A stretch of DNA of 64,000 nucleotides, from positions 1 to 64,000 of the forward strand of contig PTEX01000055.1 in assembly GCA_003342815.1 (NCBI GenBank), written 5' to 3'. A program made the translations under genes and the position numbers. Shown here one piece after another: positions 37,138 to 49,590 of the stretch; within the stretch, counting starts at the first letter, position 1; each line of letters starts with the position of its first letter. The stretch is from Eudromia elegans (Eukaryota; Chordata; Aves; Tinamiformes; Tinamidae). A model generated the notes under the pieces. It had not been told where the DNA came from, did no database searches, and saw nothing but the letters and a program-made list of their open reading frames with translations.

Positions 37138-39209
37138 AAACTACACAAGAGTAAAAAGCAAGAAAGCTTCTTCCTCAGTGTGAAATAAGGACTGCAAAAT
37201 AAACTGAATTTCCACGCCCCAGGAATGCAGTCTTTTTGTTCGCTTTATTTCTTCCCTCTGTGTCTGAAATGCTGTGATGCACATGTGCGGCAGGATGTAA
37301 ACTGCCGAGCACAGGCAGTAATCGGAAGCCGTGGAGCTGTTCTTTCCAAGCAGCACGCCCTCAGGCTCCTGCTGCCCAAAATGAAACAAAAAAACCCCGA
37401 ATAAAGATAAATAAAAAAAATCTTGGAAACTTGAAAACAGATAAGTGAGTTCCAAAGCATGTGATTTTAAGCCTGCAAGGAAAACATTATTCATACAGAT
37501 GCTAAAGCAATAAAAGCAGGATACATGGAAAAAGATAATCTTAAAGTTCAAAAGCTCAGCACAAGAAACAGATCCATAAACTATCTGATTATTTCTGCCC
37601 TCAAAGGCTGAAAAATACCACGTGATTTGTTTTCAGATTAGACATGGCAAACAAAACACAAAAATGGTAGTTAAACTCTATACAACTGTACAGAAACTCC
37701 CGCACTTAAAGGTTAGTGGGCTCCTTCACTAGCAAATAAAATAATACTAAAACCAACAATATCCAAACATTAGTTCCCTTTTGTCATGCACAGTCATATA
37801 TATATCCTTTAACTACTTCTGGAGTGGTTATCAGGCATTTCTTTCTGTCCTCCTAATTCAATGTATGGTCTGCTCTCTAATTTACTCCACAAATGCTGTG
37901 TTGAATACAAAATTATTAATTTACTCCTGGGTTCTCAGTAAATTAGTCAAGTGCCTTGCAAATATTAATGCATTTGTCTTCACAACCATCACCCAATCTT
38001 GTGAGACTAGGCAGTATTATCTTCTCTATTTCACAAGTTGGAAAGAGGTACAGAGAAATTATTGCCAAATTAATCAAAAGTATCCATTAGTCTAACTGCC
38101 TAGTTTGAAAATCAGGAGCCAATTTTCCAGAATGTTATAAAACTGCCAACTATTTTATACATTCAAGCTTAGTTTCAAATTACCTCTTTCAATCACAGAC
38201 ATGACATCATTCTGGCACATCCTGACTCGTAAAGGGTTCATTTTCCAACCTTGATAAGGTTCTTTTACCATCTCCTTCCCTGCTCAGGGATGTCTAGGTT
38301 TTAACTTCGTATTCAAATGAAAAACAAAGCAGATGATCCACTTGGGTTTGATTTAACTCGAGATTGACTACAATATTTGCTTAGTAAAGGTGAAACTCAG
38401 AATAACTTAGTAGTTAAAAGTCACGATGTGTATGTAAAGGCTTTAAACTCTTCATTTGAGCAGGTTATTACAGTGATTGTGAAAAACCTCCTCAGCACAA
38501 AAGGCATTCCCTCCTTAAATCATAAACCAGAGTTCAAAAGTCTGCAATATGACGTTTTTCTAAAGTGCAATGTATTTCTCCGTAGCCTTTTTCTTGGAAA
38601 TGTCCAACTATTATGGCTGAAATTACATGCACATTTTTAAAAAAAACCAAAAAACTGTAGGTAGATTTTGTAGCACTGAAATTTCCAATTCAGTGATTTA
38701 AATTAATCCAGTCTACAGAATCACAGAAGGTGTCTCTGAATGGCAGCTCAACCATCTAGCTGTGCTGTATACACAAACACATAAAATCAAGTCCTGACCT
38801 TGGCAAGTATCAGGCAAGTTATTAAACCTTCATTTCATACAAAAACGCAAGGTCAAGTATCTAGAATTAAGTGCCAGCACACTATCAAGATATACTACTC
38901 AGCAATAGAAGCGTGCTTATCATAAGACTATTTTAGCAGCTCAGATATTACTCACTCTGATCTTGATAAACAGGAGACATTAATTAGTTTAGAGCAAAGC
39001 TGCTAGTTAATGATACAGTGAGAGACCATGTAAAAATGCAACATTATTGGCCTCTGACCTATTTGCAAGGAAAAGAAATGGCAAAACAACTAGCTGCTTG
39101 ACAAAAGCAGTTTTCACGTTCTCCACAATGCAGATATATTTCAGACTCTTCCTTTTTCTCCCATGATTTACTGCTGCCTTTCTTCTCCTTTGCCCAACTT
39201 AAGGATTTT

Positions 39210-39262
39210 GAGAGAGGTGGGAGGAGGAGGGGAGAGAGAGGTGAAGGGGGGAATAAAAAATA
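39210..39262. repeat. Purine-rich tract
   Basis: About 50 bp of nearly pure A/G on the plus strand (GAGAGAGG, GGAGGAGGAGG, GAGAGAGAG, AAGGGGGG), interrupted by a few T. On the UTRN strand this is a long pyrimidine run, a sequence type that can form triplex DNA. No splice acceptor of a real exon follows it. Confidence 0.7.
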
Positions 39263-41109
39263 ATCCTGTTTCTCTAGATGCTTTTCTAGGTGTTTCAGCT
39301 GTTTGCATATGTATCAGCCTGTAAATACTTGAGTATCACATCAGCCCTCATTAAAAAGAAAATATTGAGGGGCATATCATTTCCAGGCATAACAGACAGG
39401 AGAACAGGCTGAAGGCCACACACCACAGAGAGGACCAGCTTAGTGGGGATCATTTATCTAGGCCCTTCGGTCAAGGAGAGAGGTCATGCACAAGGGACGG
39501 GATGGTACCGAGCTGCACGGGTAGAGAAGCTCGAGTGGGAGTTGAGCACATTCAGCTTTGTTGAATAGTTTGGACTCTCCGTCCAAGTGGACAGCAACTA
39601 TTCAGCTGCTTCAGACAGAGGGAACCCAAACGCAGGGATTCCCAGAGGCAGGGAAACAGAGAACGACTTTATTCAGTAACTGACAACTGCCTCTGCTTTC
39701 TGTTAACTTGACTCAGAGAAGCGGGTGAGCAAGAGATGGCCGTAACATCAGGAAAGAGCGGGAGAGGACTTTTATCGTGTATCTTGTTATGGGAGATACT
39801 GGAATCAAACAATGCAGGAAGAAAGCTTTTCCAGCACATAGCTGATACAGGCAACAGGCTTGGTTAAGACCCGGAACACAATGTATTGTCACCACCTCTT
39901 ACGAGTTCCCTTTCTGATCCCACAGCGACTGAGCTTCAAACAAATGAAACACACCTATAATCCAACCTCACTAAAACACAACACAAGGGCTGGGAGGAGC
40001 GCTTCAAAATCACACAACTTGCTTTAGCCCTGATCAACCACAGCAACGTCTCAGCTGTAGAAGAGCTAGTGAAATCCTAAAAATAACTTTTCTGCTTCTG
40101 CTTCTGCTCAGAATCCTAAGAAATTAATACAAAGTTAAAATTATCTGAAGACACATCTTCCCAGAAAAATGAATTTGACAAACTTTCCAAAAATCTTCCA
40201 TTGTCATGCAGCTCTCATATTATATATAAACTTCATTCCATTCTCCAATTTACACCCTCACACAGAATTACTTGCTGCTTTTCAACAGCACCGAAAGAGA
40301 ACAAAACTTATCTAACTGTCAAACACAGTCAAAACATAGTCAAAACAGGGGTCGATGACATCTATAAAATACAGTTACACTAAGAAGCGTATAAATGGCA
40401 TGCCAGTATTCTGTAACATAATGATGGTATAGGTAGACATAATACACAAACATTTTATACGAGTATGTGGGCAGTGCGACCAGCAGAGAGGCAGGGAATG
40501 ATGGGCAGTGCTGCAAACAGGGTGCATCCGAGTAGCAAAAGCTGCCACAGAGAGGATCAGATTAAGTACCACAGACTGCAAATAAGAATAAACAAGAAGT
40601 ACGACTGGCAAGTAAACAGATGAAGAGTAGCATGAGCAGAGGAAACCCCTCGAAAGGAGGAGGGATGGCGACAGCAACCAGCAATGCAGTGAACGCGACC
40701 GGAGCGCATGTAGGAATTTCAGAATCTTCCATCAGCTACCAAAAGAACCAGGGCACGATATTAAGGCTGAATTAGAAGGTCTTCTATCCTTGTTTCCAGG
40801 TTTCCACAAGTGTGGATTTTGTGGAAAGTAACATGGTGAGGACTGGGATATTAACTCATCAAGGTGTTAAGAGCTTGCCAAGTGCTTCAATGAAATAAAA
40901 AGGTTGTGATCCTGCAGAAGAGTGACCATCAAGAACAGCTTTGCTCCTGTGGGAAAGGTACATGGCATACCATAGACATGCAAAATGTCTTAGACCTCTG
41001 CACCAAAGAAAGTAAAGTGCAACCAGCTTTAAAAGTGTGCACTATCAACGAGCATCCTAACACCACAAAATCAAGAAAAATAAAAAACTGAAACTCTCCT
41101 ATGAGATAC

Positions 41110-41167
41110 AAGGAACCAGATACACACTGCAAGAGGTTAAGGAACCAGATACACACTGCAAGAGGTT
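41110..41167. repeat. Exact 29-bp tandem duplication
   Basis: Two identical adjacent copies (41110-41138 and 41139-41167) start AAGGAACCAGATAC and end CAAGAGGTT. Perfect identity points to a recent duplication. It is intronic. Confidence 0.9.
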
Positions 41168-44149
41168 ATAAATAAATAAACAGGAAAAAAATGTAGGTTT
41201 TTTTAATGCAGACAGCATAATTCCAACAGAAATAATGTCATCATCCACAATTAGTGCACATACTCTGTATTACATATGACAGATTTTAAAATATGTTAAA
41301 CAACTGATTTCAAGGGTTGTTAAGTTTTACTCCTAGTCCTGAAAACTATTAATTCCATTTTAACACAAATGACTTTTGGAAGTTTTGAAAAATTTGGAAT
41401 ATAGTCCCGGGCAGTAGCAGCTAGCAATTAGTTTTGGATGATTTAAACATAGACCTGGCCAAATGATTTAATAGAGCAACTATTTTCTCTTATAGTTCTC
41501 ACTGTTCGCACTAAATTCCATTAATTGTTTGTTATCAACTGTATTAAAAATAATCCTCTGGGAGAAAGAAAGAAAAAAAAAAAGAGAGAGAACTAACTAT
41601 AAGCTTGGAAAATATTAAAAGGGTAGATATTTCTGCCTGGGACAACCTTTAAGTCCTTGACAAAGTAAAAGTCACTCAGTAAATTTAATCTGTTTCTCTC
41701 CTCTATTCAGCTTGAAGAATGAATCATTCTTGATGTGTCAGAACATACCAGAGCCCAACAGACGTTGTTGTTGTCTAGTATTTCTAAAAATAAATTGGTT
41801 CTTTTTAGTGCCAAAGACATCTGTAGGTAAGTCTGAAGAGCTTCCTGCTTTGCCATCAATCTGTGAATTACTAATTAGATCTCAGGTTAACAGCACGCAA
41901 CGAACAGATGCTTTTTGTAGGAAGTTTTATGATTTGAAACACTGTATATGTATAACACCAATGCAATAAACAATGGAAATGCCAAGAGACAAATTAGTTC
42001 ATTTCTAAAGGCCAATTAAAAAAAAAGAAAGGCAGTTTAAAATTGGTGTCTGTTCTTTCAGCTTTTTTTCCTTCTTTTTTTTTTAATGAGGTGGATTTGA
42101 AAGAGGAGCAAGGAAATACACTGTAAAAAGCAATTTTATTGCAAAAACCCTTCATCTTCCATTTTTCAAAGTTTGAAAGAAGATGAGAGTCTTTCATCAG
42201 CTTGAGGAATTATCGCTTTCAACACTTCAACATAATAATCAATCGGGAATAGCGACAACAGGAAATGTTACTGAATGGGAGAAAGGTTTATTGCTCACTA
42301 CCTGCATTTTAAATATGGCCAGCTAAACCATTGGCTTCTAATTTAAGCTGGGAAACAAGGGTAAGCAGAAGGAAAAATAGGGATAACAGATCAATTTGGA
42401 AACCAAATCAAACCAACCCCCTCTAAAAATAACAACCACTAAAATTCTCTGGTACTAGGTAGTCATTTATTCTGTTTCATTCTGTTGTTATCCAACAGCG
42501 TCTAAGTCCAACAAAACACTTATTTATCAGACTGTTTGCTAGTGATGTGCTGTTTAATTGCCCACAATAGAGCGTGCTGGAAAATAGAAACAGTTGCTCA
42601 AAGAAGTCCCAGTCATTCTCCAATTTTACAGCAATAGGAAGGAGGCAAATTAGCTGAAATGTTCCTGTACTAAATACATACACTGGAATAGCAAAGCACA
42701 GCCAGTAGTCACCATGTCGATGATAAATGGTCATGGGTACTCCCTTCTCTCCCTCCCTATCCATCCTCAACACAAGTAACACAAAACAAAACGAAATCCC
42801 CACAAAGTACGGGCCTGAAATTCTTTATACATATGACTATGTTAGAATTTGGTACTGAGTGCACACAGTGACCAAATGATACACAGTTCAAGAGACAACA
42901 GCTCTCTTGCAAAGGTGAGTATAAGAACCTCCCTGGTAACTCTTTTCATCTTCTAACAGAAAGAAAGGAAAATATTTTGGACATTAAGCTTAGAAGATAT
43001 GATTTGAATTCTGTGCATATCTCTGAACTACAGCACATATTTAACGGACAGAACAAAGCAAACACCTAACCTATAGCACTACCATGTCTTCAAGCAACTA
43101 CAGAACAGTGTGGATGTTGTTAAACAATCAAAATAAGGAGGTAGCCAAGAGATGTATTTCAGAGATTGAAGAAGCTGATGGAAACAAGACCTTTTTCTAA
43201 ATTAGAAAAAAAGTCACCCAAGAAGGGGAATCAGAATAGTAAACACAATTAAGTATAAAAAAACAAGTGACAAATTCAAGACTCAAAAACACAAGCAGAG
43301 AAAGATGCACTGACTGGAGGTCATCATTGGCTGACATGGAGTCATTGGCAGGGTAGGGAGGGCAGGGCTGAACAGGCAGCAAAGGAAATGACTGGTCGAA
43401 AGTGCAAGGGACAGATGGAGTGAAATGTGGTACTCTTGAGCAGAGCATCTTTACTTGGTTAAAGCCACAAGTCCCTGGTAAGGATCCCAAAACATTCCTG
43501 AAGCAAACTCTCAAGCCACCAGAGAAACACAGTTTTGCTCCTAGGACTAGTGCCGGCAGATCCTGTAGCATCCATGCTGAGAAATGGGATGAGGTGGGAG
43601 TTGCAGACACTGGCAGCAAGTGGGGCCAGGACACTGCTCAGGCTCCAGCAGCACAGGAGATCCAGTCCTGAGACCTAAGCTACCATCACACGGAGGATTC
43701 CACACAGGGACTTCAGCCAGGACTAGAGCATACAAGTAACTATGTGGAAAATAAGCAACTGAGCTGTCCCAGTTTGTGGTAGGAAAGGATCTGGTACAAC
43801 TGGAAAACATTCTGGGCAGGTTGGGACATTTACACTCAGAAAAGAACATAAGCAGCAAACACCAAACAAACATACATACTGCATTCTCTAGAGATCTATA
43901 CATTTCCTGAATCTCTTGTATTTTCTGTGGTGGCAGGGTAAATCCCACATACCGTTTAGCACTGCACTATAGTTCAGTAGGACAGCATAAGAAATAGCTC
44001 ATTTTAAGCAACTACTGGGTCAAATTATCAAGAGACATGATTTTCTATTATATGTTTATTGCTTATATCTATGATTTTTCACTTAAGAGAAAAAAAAAAG
44101 TCCATCAAAGTCCTACAAGTCTGGTACTTTTCACATTTACATTACTTAC

Positions 44150-44351
44150 CTATCATATACATTGAGCAGCCAGTTAAGACACATGTCTACACAGAGGGGA
44201 ACATTCACCAGATCTTTGTGTTTTTCTTCAAGTCCACTGTAGATGGTAGTGAGGCAGCTGATCACATCCTGGACACCAATGAGCTGGTCATTTTGACTCA
44301 GCTTGTGCTGTTTGAATATTTCACTTGTTGTGTTCAGGTCCAACAGGTCCA
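44150..44351 (-). CDS. UTRN: Utrophin exon E65: EF-hand region
   Basis: This exon is 202 bp, equal to dystrophin exon 65. It begins [20 protein letters not shown] and ends with [17 protein letters not shown] plus AG, which joins T of E66 to give Ser. Human utrophin has Thr at this junction (VYDTGRTG), so Ser is a mild change. The exon spans the end of the first and the start of the second EF-hand-like module; the conserved [17 protein letters not shown] helix is nearly invariant across the dystrophin family. The acceptor is TGGTTAG and the donor is GATAG|GTAAGT. Confidence 0.97.
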
Positions 44352-45913
44352 CTAACCAAAAGAAAAAAAGAAAAAAGAATGAACACAGGTGCTTGAGCAT
44401 GGGACTCGTAATACTGTTCATGTTCCCTGACTTCTCACTTTACGGTAGCCAACACTGAAGAGAGATTTTTAGCCAAGAACTAAGTAATTTTCCTTTGGTA
44501 ACATTACGGTAAAGAATTGCTCTCTGCTACAACGAGTTAATAGCATTTTGACACTATATATTTAAAACACGAATAAGCAAGAAAAACACAGTGATGCTGT
44601 AGAGCTCAGAACATTAAAAAAACTGCTGAAGTTGCCTGTGTAATCACAGAATTGTTACTTCAGCTGTCCACACTGTGAGTCCACTCCATGTAGTGAATCC
44701 TCTGCATTTACCATAAAGCAGGGTCACATCGAATGACTATCATCTTTCATTAAATGTAAAGCAAAGCAAACTTTTCAGGAACAATATGCTCTAAAATGCA
44801 GGAAGATACCATGCCCCAATAAACTGAAGAACAATTGCTAAATGAAGGCTTAAAAGAAACTGTAGAGAGGAACAGGGTGGGGAGAAAATGTTCAGGACAC
44901 CTTTCCCAGAACACTAAAAGCTCTACTTTGCAAATGCAAAATATTTTCATTTTCTTTTCCATGCTCAAGATGCAAGCTGAAAGTCTTCCCACGCATTTGT
45001 AGGAGCAGTTTCTGATGCCATGAACTTATGACGGGTGTCAATGGTTTTGCCCCCCAAACCATAAACAAATGTGACTGTAACTGTGAAAATATGGCTACTG
45101 GATGGTGAAAATTAGAAGTTGTTGATGAGCTCTTCTAATTCTTCTGCAAAACAATATTAAAATGGAATTTATTTGGATGCAAAGGAAGACCTAATAAAAA
45201 GGTTGGCATAAGTCCTAGCACCATTTTTGACATAAAAAATGAAGATATTAAAAAAAGTTGCAATATATCACTATATTTGCTACAGTATATATACTATGAG
45301 GTTGAAATACATTTGGAGCTCATGCAGAGCTGTTTCTGAGTAGGCAGTAATGCATTTGCTCTATAAATGTCATTTCTCAAAGGAAATGAAACATGACAAT
45401 CTCAGATGTGTTGTAAATTGCTCTGCGCCAATAGTGTTAAATAAGGACCCCAGAAGGGCAGCCTGTGCAAATCAGGTAAGTCTAGCTCCAGATGAAAAAT
45501 AAGTTCAGAAAAAAAAAAAAGCAGCAGCAAGATGAGACTAACCACCATGACCAATTCTGTCCAGAACTCAGTGAACATCAACCCTCAGACAAGGTTATAG
45601 GCCAAGAGCAGGTTACATTCCCAGCTCCATTTCCCCAGTTTACCATTCCTAACATCTCTGTAAAATGTGATCCAGTCCCTCACACGTCTCGTTTTTTTCT
45701 CCCTCTCTGACACTCTACATTTCATTCTGTCATCAGACCTGCAGGAGGTTTTGGGGCTGTTTGGTTTTATTGACTTTTTCTTTGAAGTGTTGTCCCATCT
45801 ATTGGGGTGGAAATGAAGGCTACACGTGTATCTCCCAAACAAGGCAGAGTGCTAACTGCAGCAAACCGTGGCTACCTTGCCAATAGCTCCTCCTAATGGG
45901 AAAACTCCCTTCC

Positions 45914-46566
45914 TCAAAGGAAGGAGAAGTCCTGCCCTGGGGCAGAATAACCCAATACACAGGTAGAGGCAGGGGCCAACCTGTGGGCAAGCAGCTCTGT
46001 GCAGAAGGCCCTGAGGTCATGGTGAACAACAAGGCTGACCATGAGCCAGCGATGTGGCCTCCTGGCAGGGGCAGCTTGCAGCATCCTGGGCTGCCTGAGG
46101 AGGAGCATTGGCAGCATGGTGAAGGAGGGAGGGGATCCTGCCCCTCTCCTCAGCCTGGGGAAGGCCACAGTGGGAGTGCGGAGTCCAGGTCTGGGCTCCC
46201 CAGTGCAAGAGGGACATGCAGAGAGAGTCCAGCGTGGGGCTCCTAAGGTGATGGAGGGCCTGGAGTGTCCGTTATAGGAGGGAAGGCTGAGGGAGCTACG
46301 GTGTTCAGCATAAGAAAGAGAAGTCTGGGGGGGGGGGAGGCATTATTAATGCAACAAGAGTATCTGAAGGGAGTGGGTCAAGAAGAAGGGCCAGGGTCTT
46401 TTCAGTGGTGCCCAGGGAGATGACAAAAGGCACACACTCAAACACAGTCAATTCCACCTGAACCTAAGCAACAGCACAGATCGTCCAGAGGGGTTGTGGA
46501 GTCTCCATCTGTTGAGATGCTCAAAAACCATCGGGAGGATGTGCTCTAGAGGGCCCTGCCTGAGCA
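45914..46566 (+). mobile_element. CR1 LINE fragment, antisense to UTRN
   Basis: About 650 bp matches the 3' part of avian CR1 as I remember it. Marker words in order are AACAACAAGGCTGACCATGAG, CAGCATCCTGGGCTGC, a stretch reading CTGGGCTCCCCAGT, GAGAGAGTCCAGCG, AGGGCCTGGAG, TTTTCAGTGGTGCCCAG, and GGTTGTGGAGTCTCC. The element encodes the C-terminal part of a reverse-transcriptase ORF in intact copies; this copy has no intact long frame for it. Its 5' end is truncated, as usual for CR1. Unusually, its 3' end also stops near 46566 before the expected ATTCTATG-type tail, so the tail was lost or never copied. An 11-base G run (46327-46337) sits inside it. Confidence 0.9.
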
Positions 46567-49179
46567 TATACCAGAAACGGTTCACAAGAATACTTAAATT
46601 TTTAAACACACACAATGCAACACAGCATGTTTTATTTTGGGAGCCAGGTGCAAAGCTCCAACATGCTATCAAATCACACAAACACCGCATTCAGGAGGGG
46701 CGGAGGAACAAGACACCTTAAAGGGAAAATATCTGACTGTAACGAGCTTTCTTTTTTCCATTTTTTTTTATAGTATACTTAAGCTTCTAAAAACAGCTTC
46801 CTAAAGCAGACTGATATCACTCACACCTTTCTTTTTAAAGCCAGTACAACTTTCCATTGCTTTAGAATGCCAAACTCTTGCAGCCTTTTGGCTTAGCTTA
46901 GCACAGCCACCCTTGCACTGCAAACTGCCACGCAAGCAAATTGAGGACCAAACGTCATGACTTGATCTGCGCTATTAAGGTCTCACATTTATACTCAAAT
47001 GATGCCAAATGAATCGAGAGGCAGTAGGGAAATACACTTGCAGTATCTTTCTCTATAAAAGGAAACTCTGCAGCTGTACTAATGTGATATTAAGCAAAAG
47101 GTACTTTTGGATGACACCACTCATGGTGAGCAGCCTGAGGAAGTTATTTCAATCCTTTCTTATTTCAGAGCTCACCTGGCTGAGCTGAGTGAAATCTGGA
47201 TACACATGGTAATCGTGGAAGAACCTATCCACTAGCAGAGTCCCTTGCTTGGTCCATGTAAAGAGGCACAGTGTTCTCATTACACCTTAATTCCTGACAG
47301 TTTTAACCAAACCGCTTTTAGGCAGATAGGGAAAAGCTAACCTGAGGCTTACAGGTCTGTGCTGGCTCAAAACCTACTGCATACAGTTTATAAGAGTAGT
47401 TTTGTAGTATCAATCTGCATCTGCTTAAATATGCTGAATGATTCTCTCACTATCCAAATTAATGGACATTATGGTCACGTCTCTCCTTTCTGGAAGAAGG
47501 AGACTTTCCCAAAGGGAAGTTATAAACAGAAACCACGTCATGCAGCATGGTTCAAGCAGGTGTATGTGAATGACTCAGGAGCGAGTAATGACATGCAGCT
47601 GCTAATGGCAAATTTGAGGCTGCTGCAAACCCCACAGGAACCAGGCAGATGCTGCTGCAAGGCTTTAGTATTGAAAAGACCTTGCAAACGAGAGCAGCTC
47701 TTGCAAAGCATCACTGATGGATGGACAGAGCTGCTCCCTTCAGTCCAGGGTGCCTCACAGCTCCCTCCTTGGCCTTGTGCAGGTGACGTTCTTACCAGCA
47801 TTCTCACATTTTACATCACTTAAAGAACTTCAATGACAAAATTTTGAATCTACATGGCATTCTTGTTGTCTCTTTGCCTTCCAGTACTACATTTCAGTAC
47901 CTGGGGCAAAACCATTTCTTGAAAAGGAGTTGCAAAAGAATAAAGTACTGTATTCAGAGCCTGGTGCGCCATGACTGTTCTGTACAGTTGTAACACAGAA
48001 AATTCTCTCTGGTCCCTCTCTTGTGCTGTAACAAGAAAGTGCTCTCGATCTGTGTGTTCAACAATCTGAGACTGAATTGCTACTCAGGAATTTCTTCCTT
48101 CCAAAGGGCACACTTCTGCAGACTTTTACAATACAAAGACACGTATGTGCATACACACATCAGCCTCTGCAAGAATCTACCTTCAGGAAGGAATCAGAAC
48201 ACGATGAAATATGACTCTACTTGCTTGTTTCTAATGGGAGGGGAAGAACTTTGAAACCATGATCTCTTCAATACTGACAGCAAAGACTTAGAAGAGAGTT
48301 TTGCACCTGTGAAGTTTTCCAGAGCACAGTCCTGAGATGATGTATTCTTGGATCTGCTTATACACAGTACTTGTAGTGTGTTGCCAGTCCTCACTGCAAA
48401 GTCAAAACCGATCAGTACACGTGGGACTGTGTACCCAGCTTCAGCTTTGCCCTTGCAGTCTGTGCCAAAATGGGCCTTTGGGTTATATACACGCTGCAGC
48501 TGTGACAGCAATTTGTCACATTTCACAATTTACAATGACCTCATTTTCCAGTGATTTGTTTTGACACTCTTTGCCTTAGTACATAAGGCATCCAAACACC
48601 TTTAAAGAATATGCATGGTTAAAATTATGGGAAATGCAATGGAAGAGTAAAGTAACTCTGATCAGAGAATGAATGATAGGCACAGAAAACAACTCTGACC
48701 CAACATTAAAACAAACAACGAAATTCAAGAAAAGAAACAATTTTTTTTTTTTTAAAAAAGAATCCTCAGTCAGACTTCATTATCCTCCGCTTCCTCAGAA
48801 AGAGGTGTTGGTAGATAATGTGTTTTGGCTGTTTCAGCACCCATTTGGGGAGCAGAAAGAGGCTGAGAACCATTGCATTCACAGAGAACTTCGCCTGTTC
48901 TATCTATAACGATCCGCTAAGCAAAAAATGACACCAGGAACAGCATTTATTACATTTTTAAAGATTGTCTTAAAATAGAGCCGCCATATAGAGTTCGTGC
49001 TCAAAGATAGGCAATTCTTGTAGCATTTAGTTCTGTAATTCTGCAGTGTCATACATCAAAACCCACACTGTTGTGTTCTTACAGACTACTCTACAAACCA
49101 AATCTTGATCAAATACACATAATGGAGAAAAAGGGGTTTCGGCTGCTAGGAGGAAGGAAAGCAAGTCCTTGGTCTTCCT

Positions 49180-49590
49180 CCTGAGAGAGACAGACAGGGG
49201 GCAAGGGACAGAGAGGCAGACAAGAGACAAGCAGCAGAAAGCGAAAGCGATGCAGAGAGTGAGCAAGAGCCAGGCAAACATGTGCGAGTGAGGGAGAGGA
49301 GTGCAAGAGCAAGCAGAGAGAGACACCATGAGCGAGTGCAAGGTCATGAGCAAGCAAAGGATGCCAGGTGAGCCACAGGCTGGGAAAGAGGAATGTGCTG
49401 AGAGCAAGCACAAGGGCCAAGAGTGAGAGAGCAAGAGGTCAAGCGGGCCCCGTTGAGAGCATGGGAGGCCGAGAAAGTGCAAACAAGTTAGAGAGGCTGA
49501 GAGAGAGCAGCCTAGCGTGAGCAGAGCAGAGCAAGGCAGCCACAGCAAGCACAGGGATGAGGCCAGGAACGAGTGTGAGCAGTGAGCAGC
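49180..49590. repeat. Degenerate GA-rich array (GAGCAA/GAGTGA-like units)
   Basis: The plus strand is strongly purine-biased for about 400 bp, with many imperfect 6-base words such as GAGCAA, GAGTGA, GAGAGA and GTGCAA and no long exact unit. It looks like an old hexanucleotide-type microsatellite or minisatellite that has diverged. Its complement gives a long leucine/cysteine/serine-rich open frame (49027-49548, minus strand), which is a by-product of the pyrimidine-rich strand lacking stop codons. Boundaries are approximate. Confidence 0.75.

Larger units (their letters stand above)
36851..44149 (-). other. Intron between E65 and E66 (7.3 kb)
   Basis: It contains an AC microsatellite (37121-37137), a purine-rich tract (39210-39262) and an exact 29-bp tandem duplication (41110-41167). 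No additional gene or mobile element is recognisable. The stretch at 39440-39900 is somewhat richer in G+C than its surroundings but matches no family I know. Confidence 0.85.

Noticed and set aside
38705-38760. Possible antisense CR1 3' end (ACAGAATCACAGAA)
   Set aside because: The match stops after about 15 bases and the following sequence departs from CR1.
39440-39900. Possible solo LTR or other mobile element
   Set aside because: Composition differs from its surroundings, but no terminal repeats, target-site duplication or known family sequence could be recognised.
45896-46246. 116-codon plus-strand open frame
   Set aside because: It lies inside the CR1 fragment and is not the element's own protein frame in intact form.
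47359-47823. 154-codon plus-strand open frame in the E64-E65 intron
   Set aside because: No recognisable domain, promoter or splice context; length is within chance expectation for a 64 kb window.
49027-49548. 173-codon minus-strand open frame with hydrophobic, Cys-rich content
   Set aside because: It lies over the degenerate GA-rich array, whose pyrimidine-rich complement has few stop codons; repetitive composition explains it.
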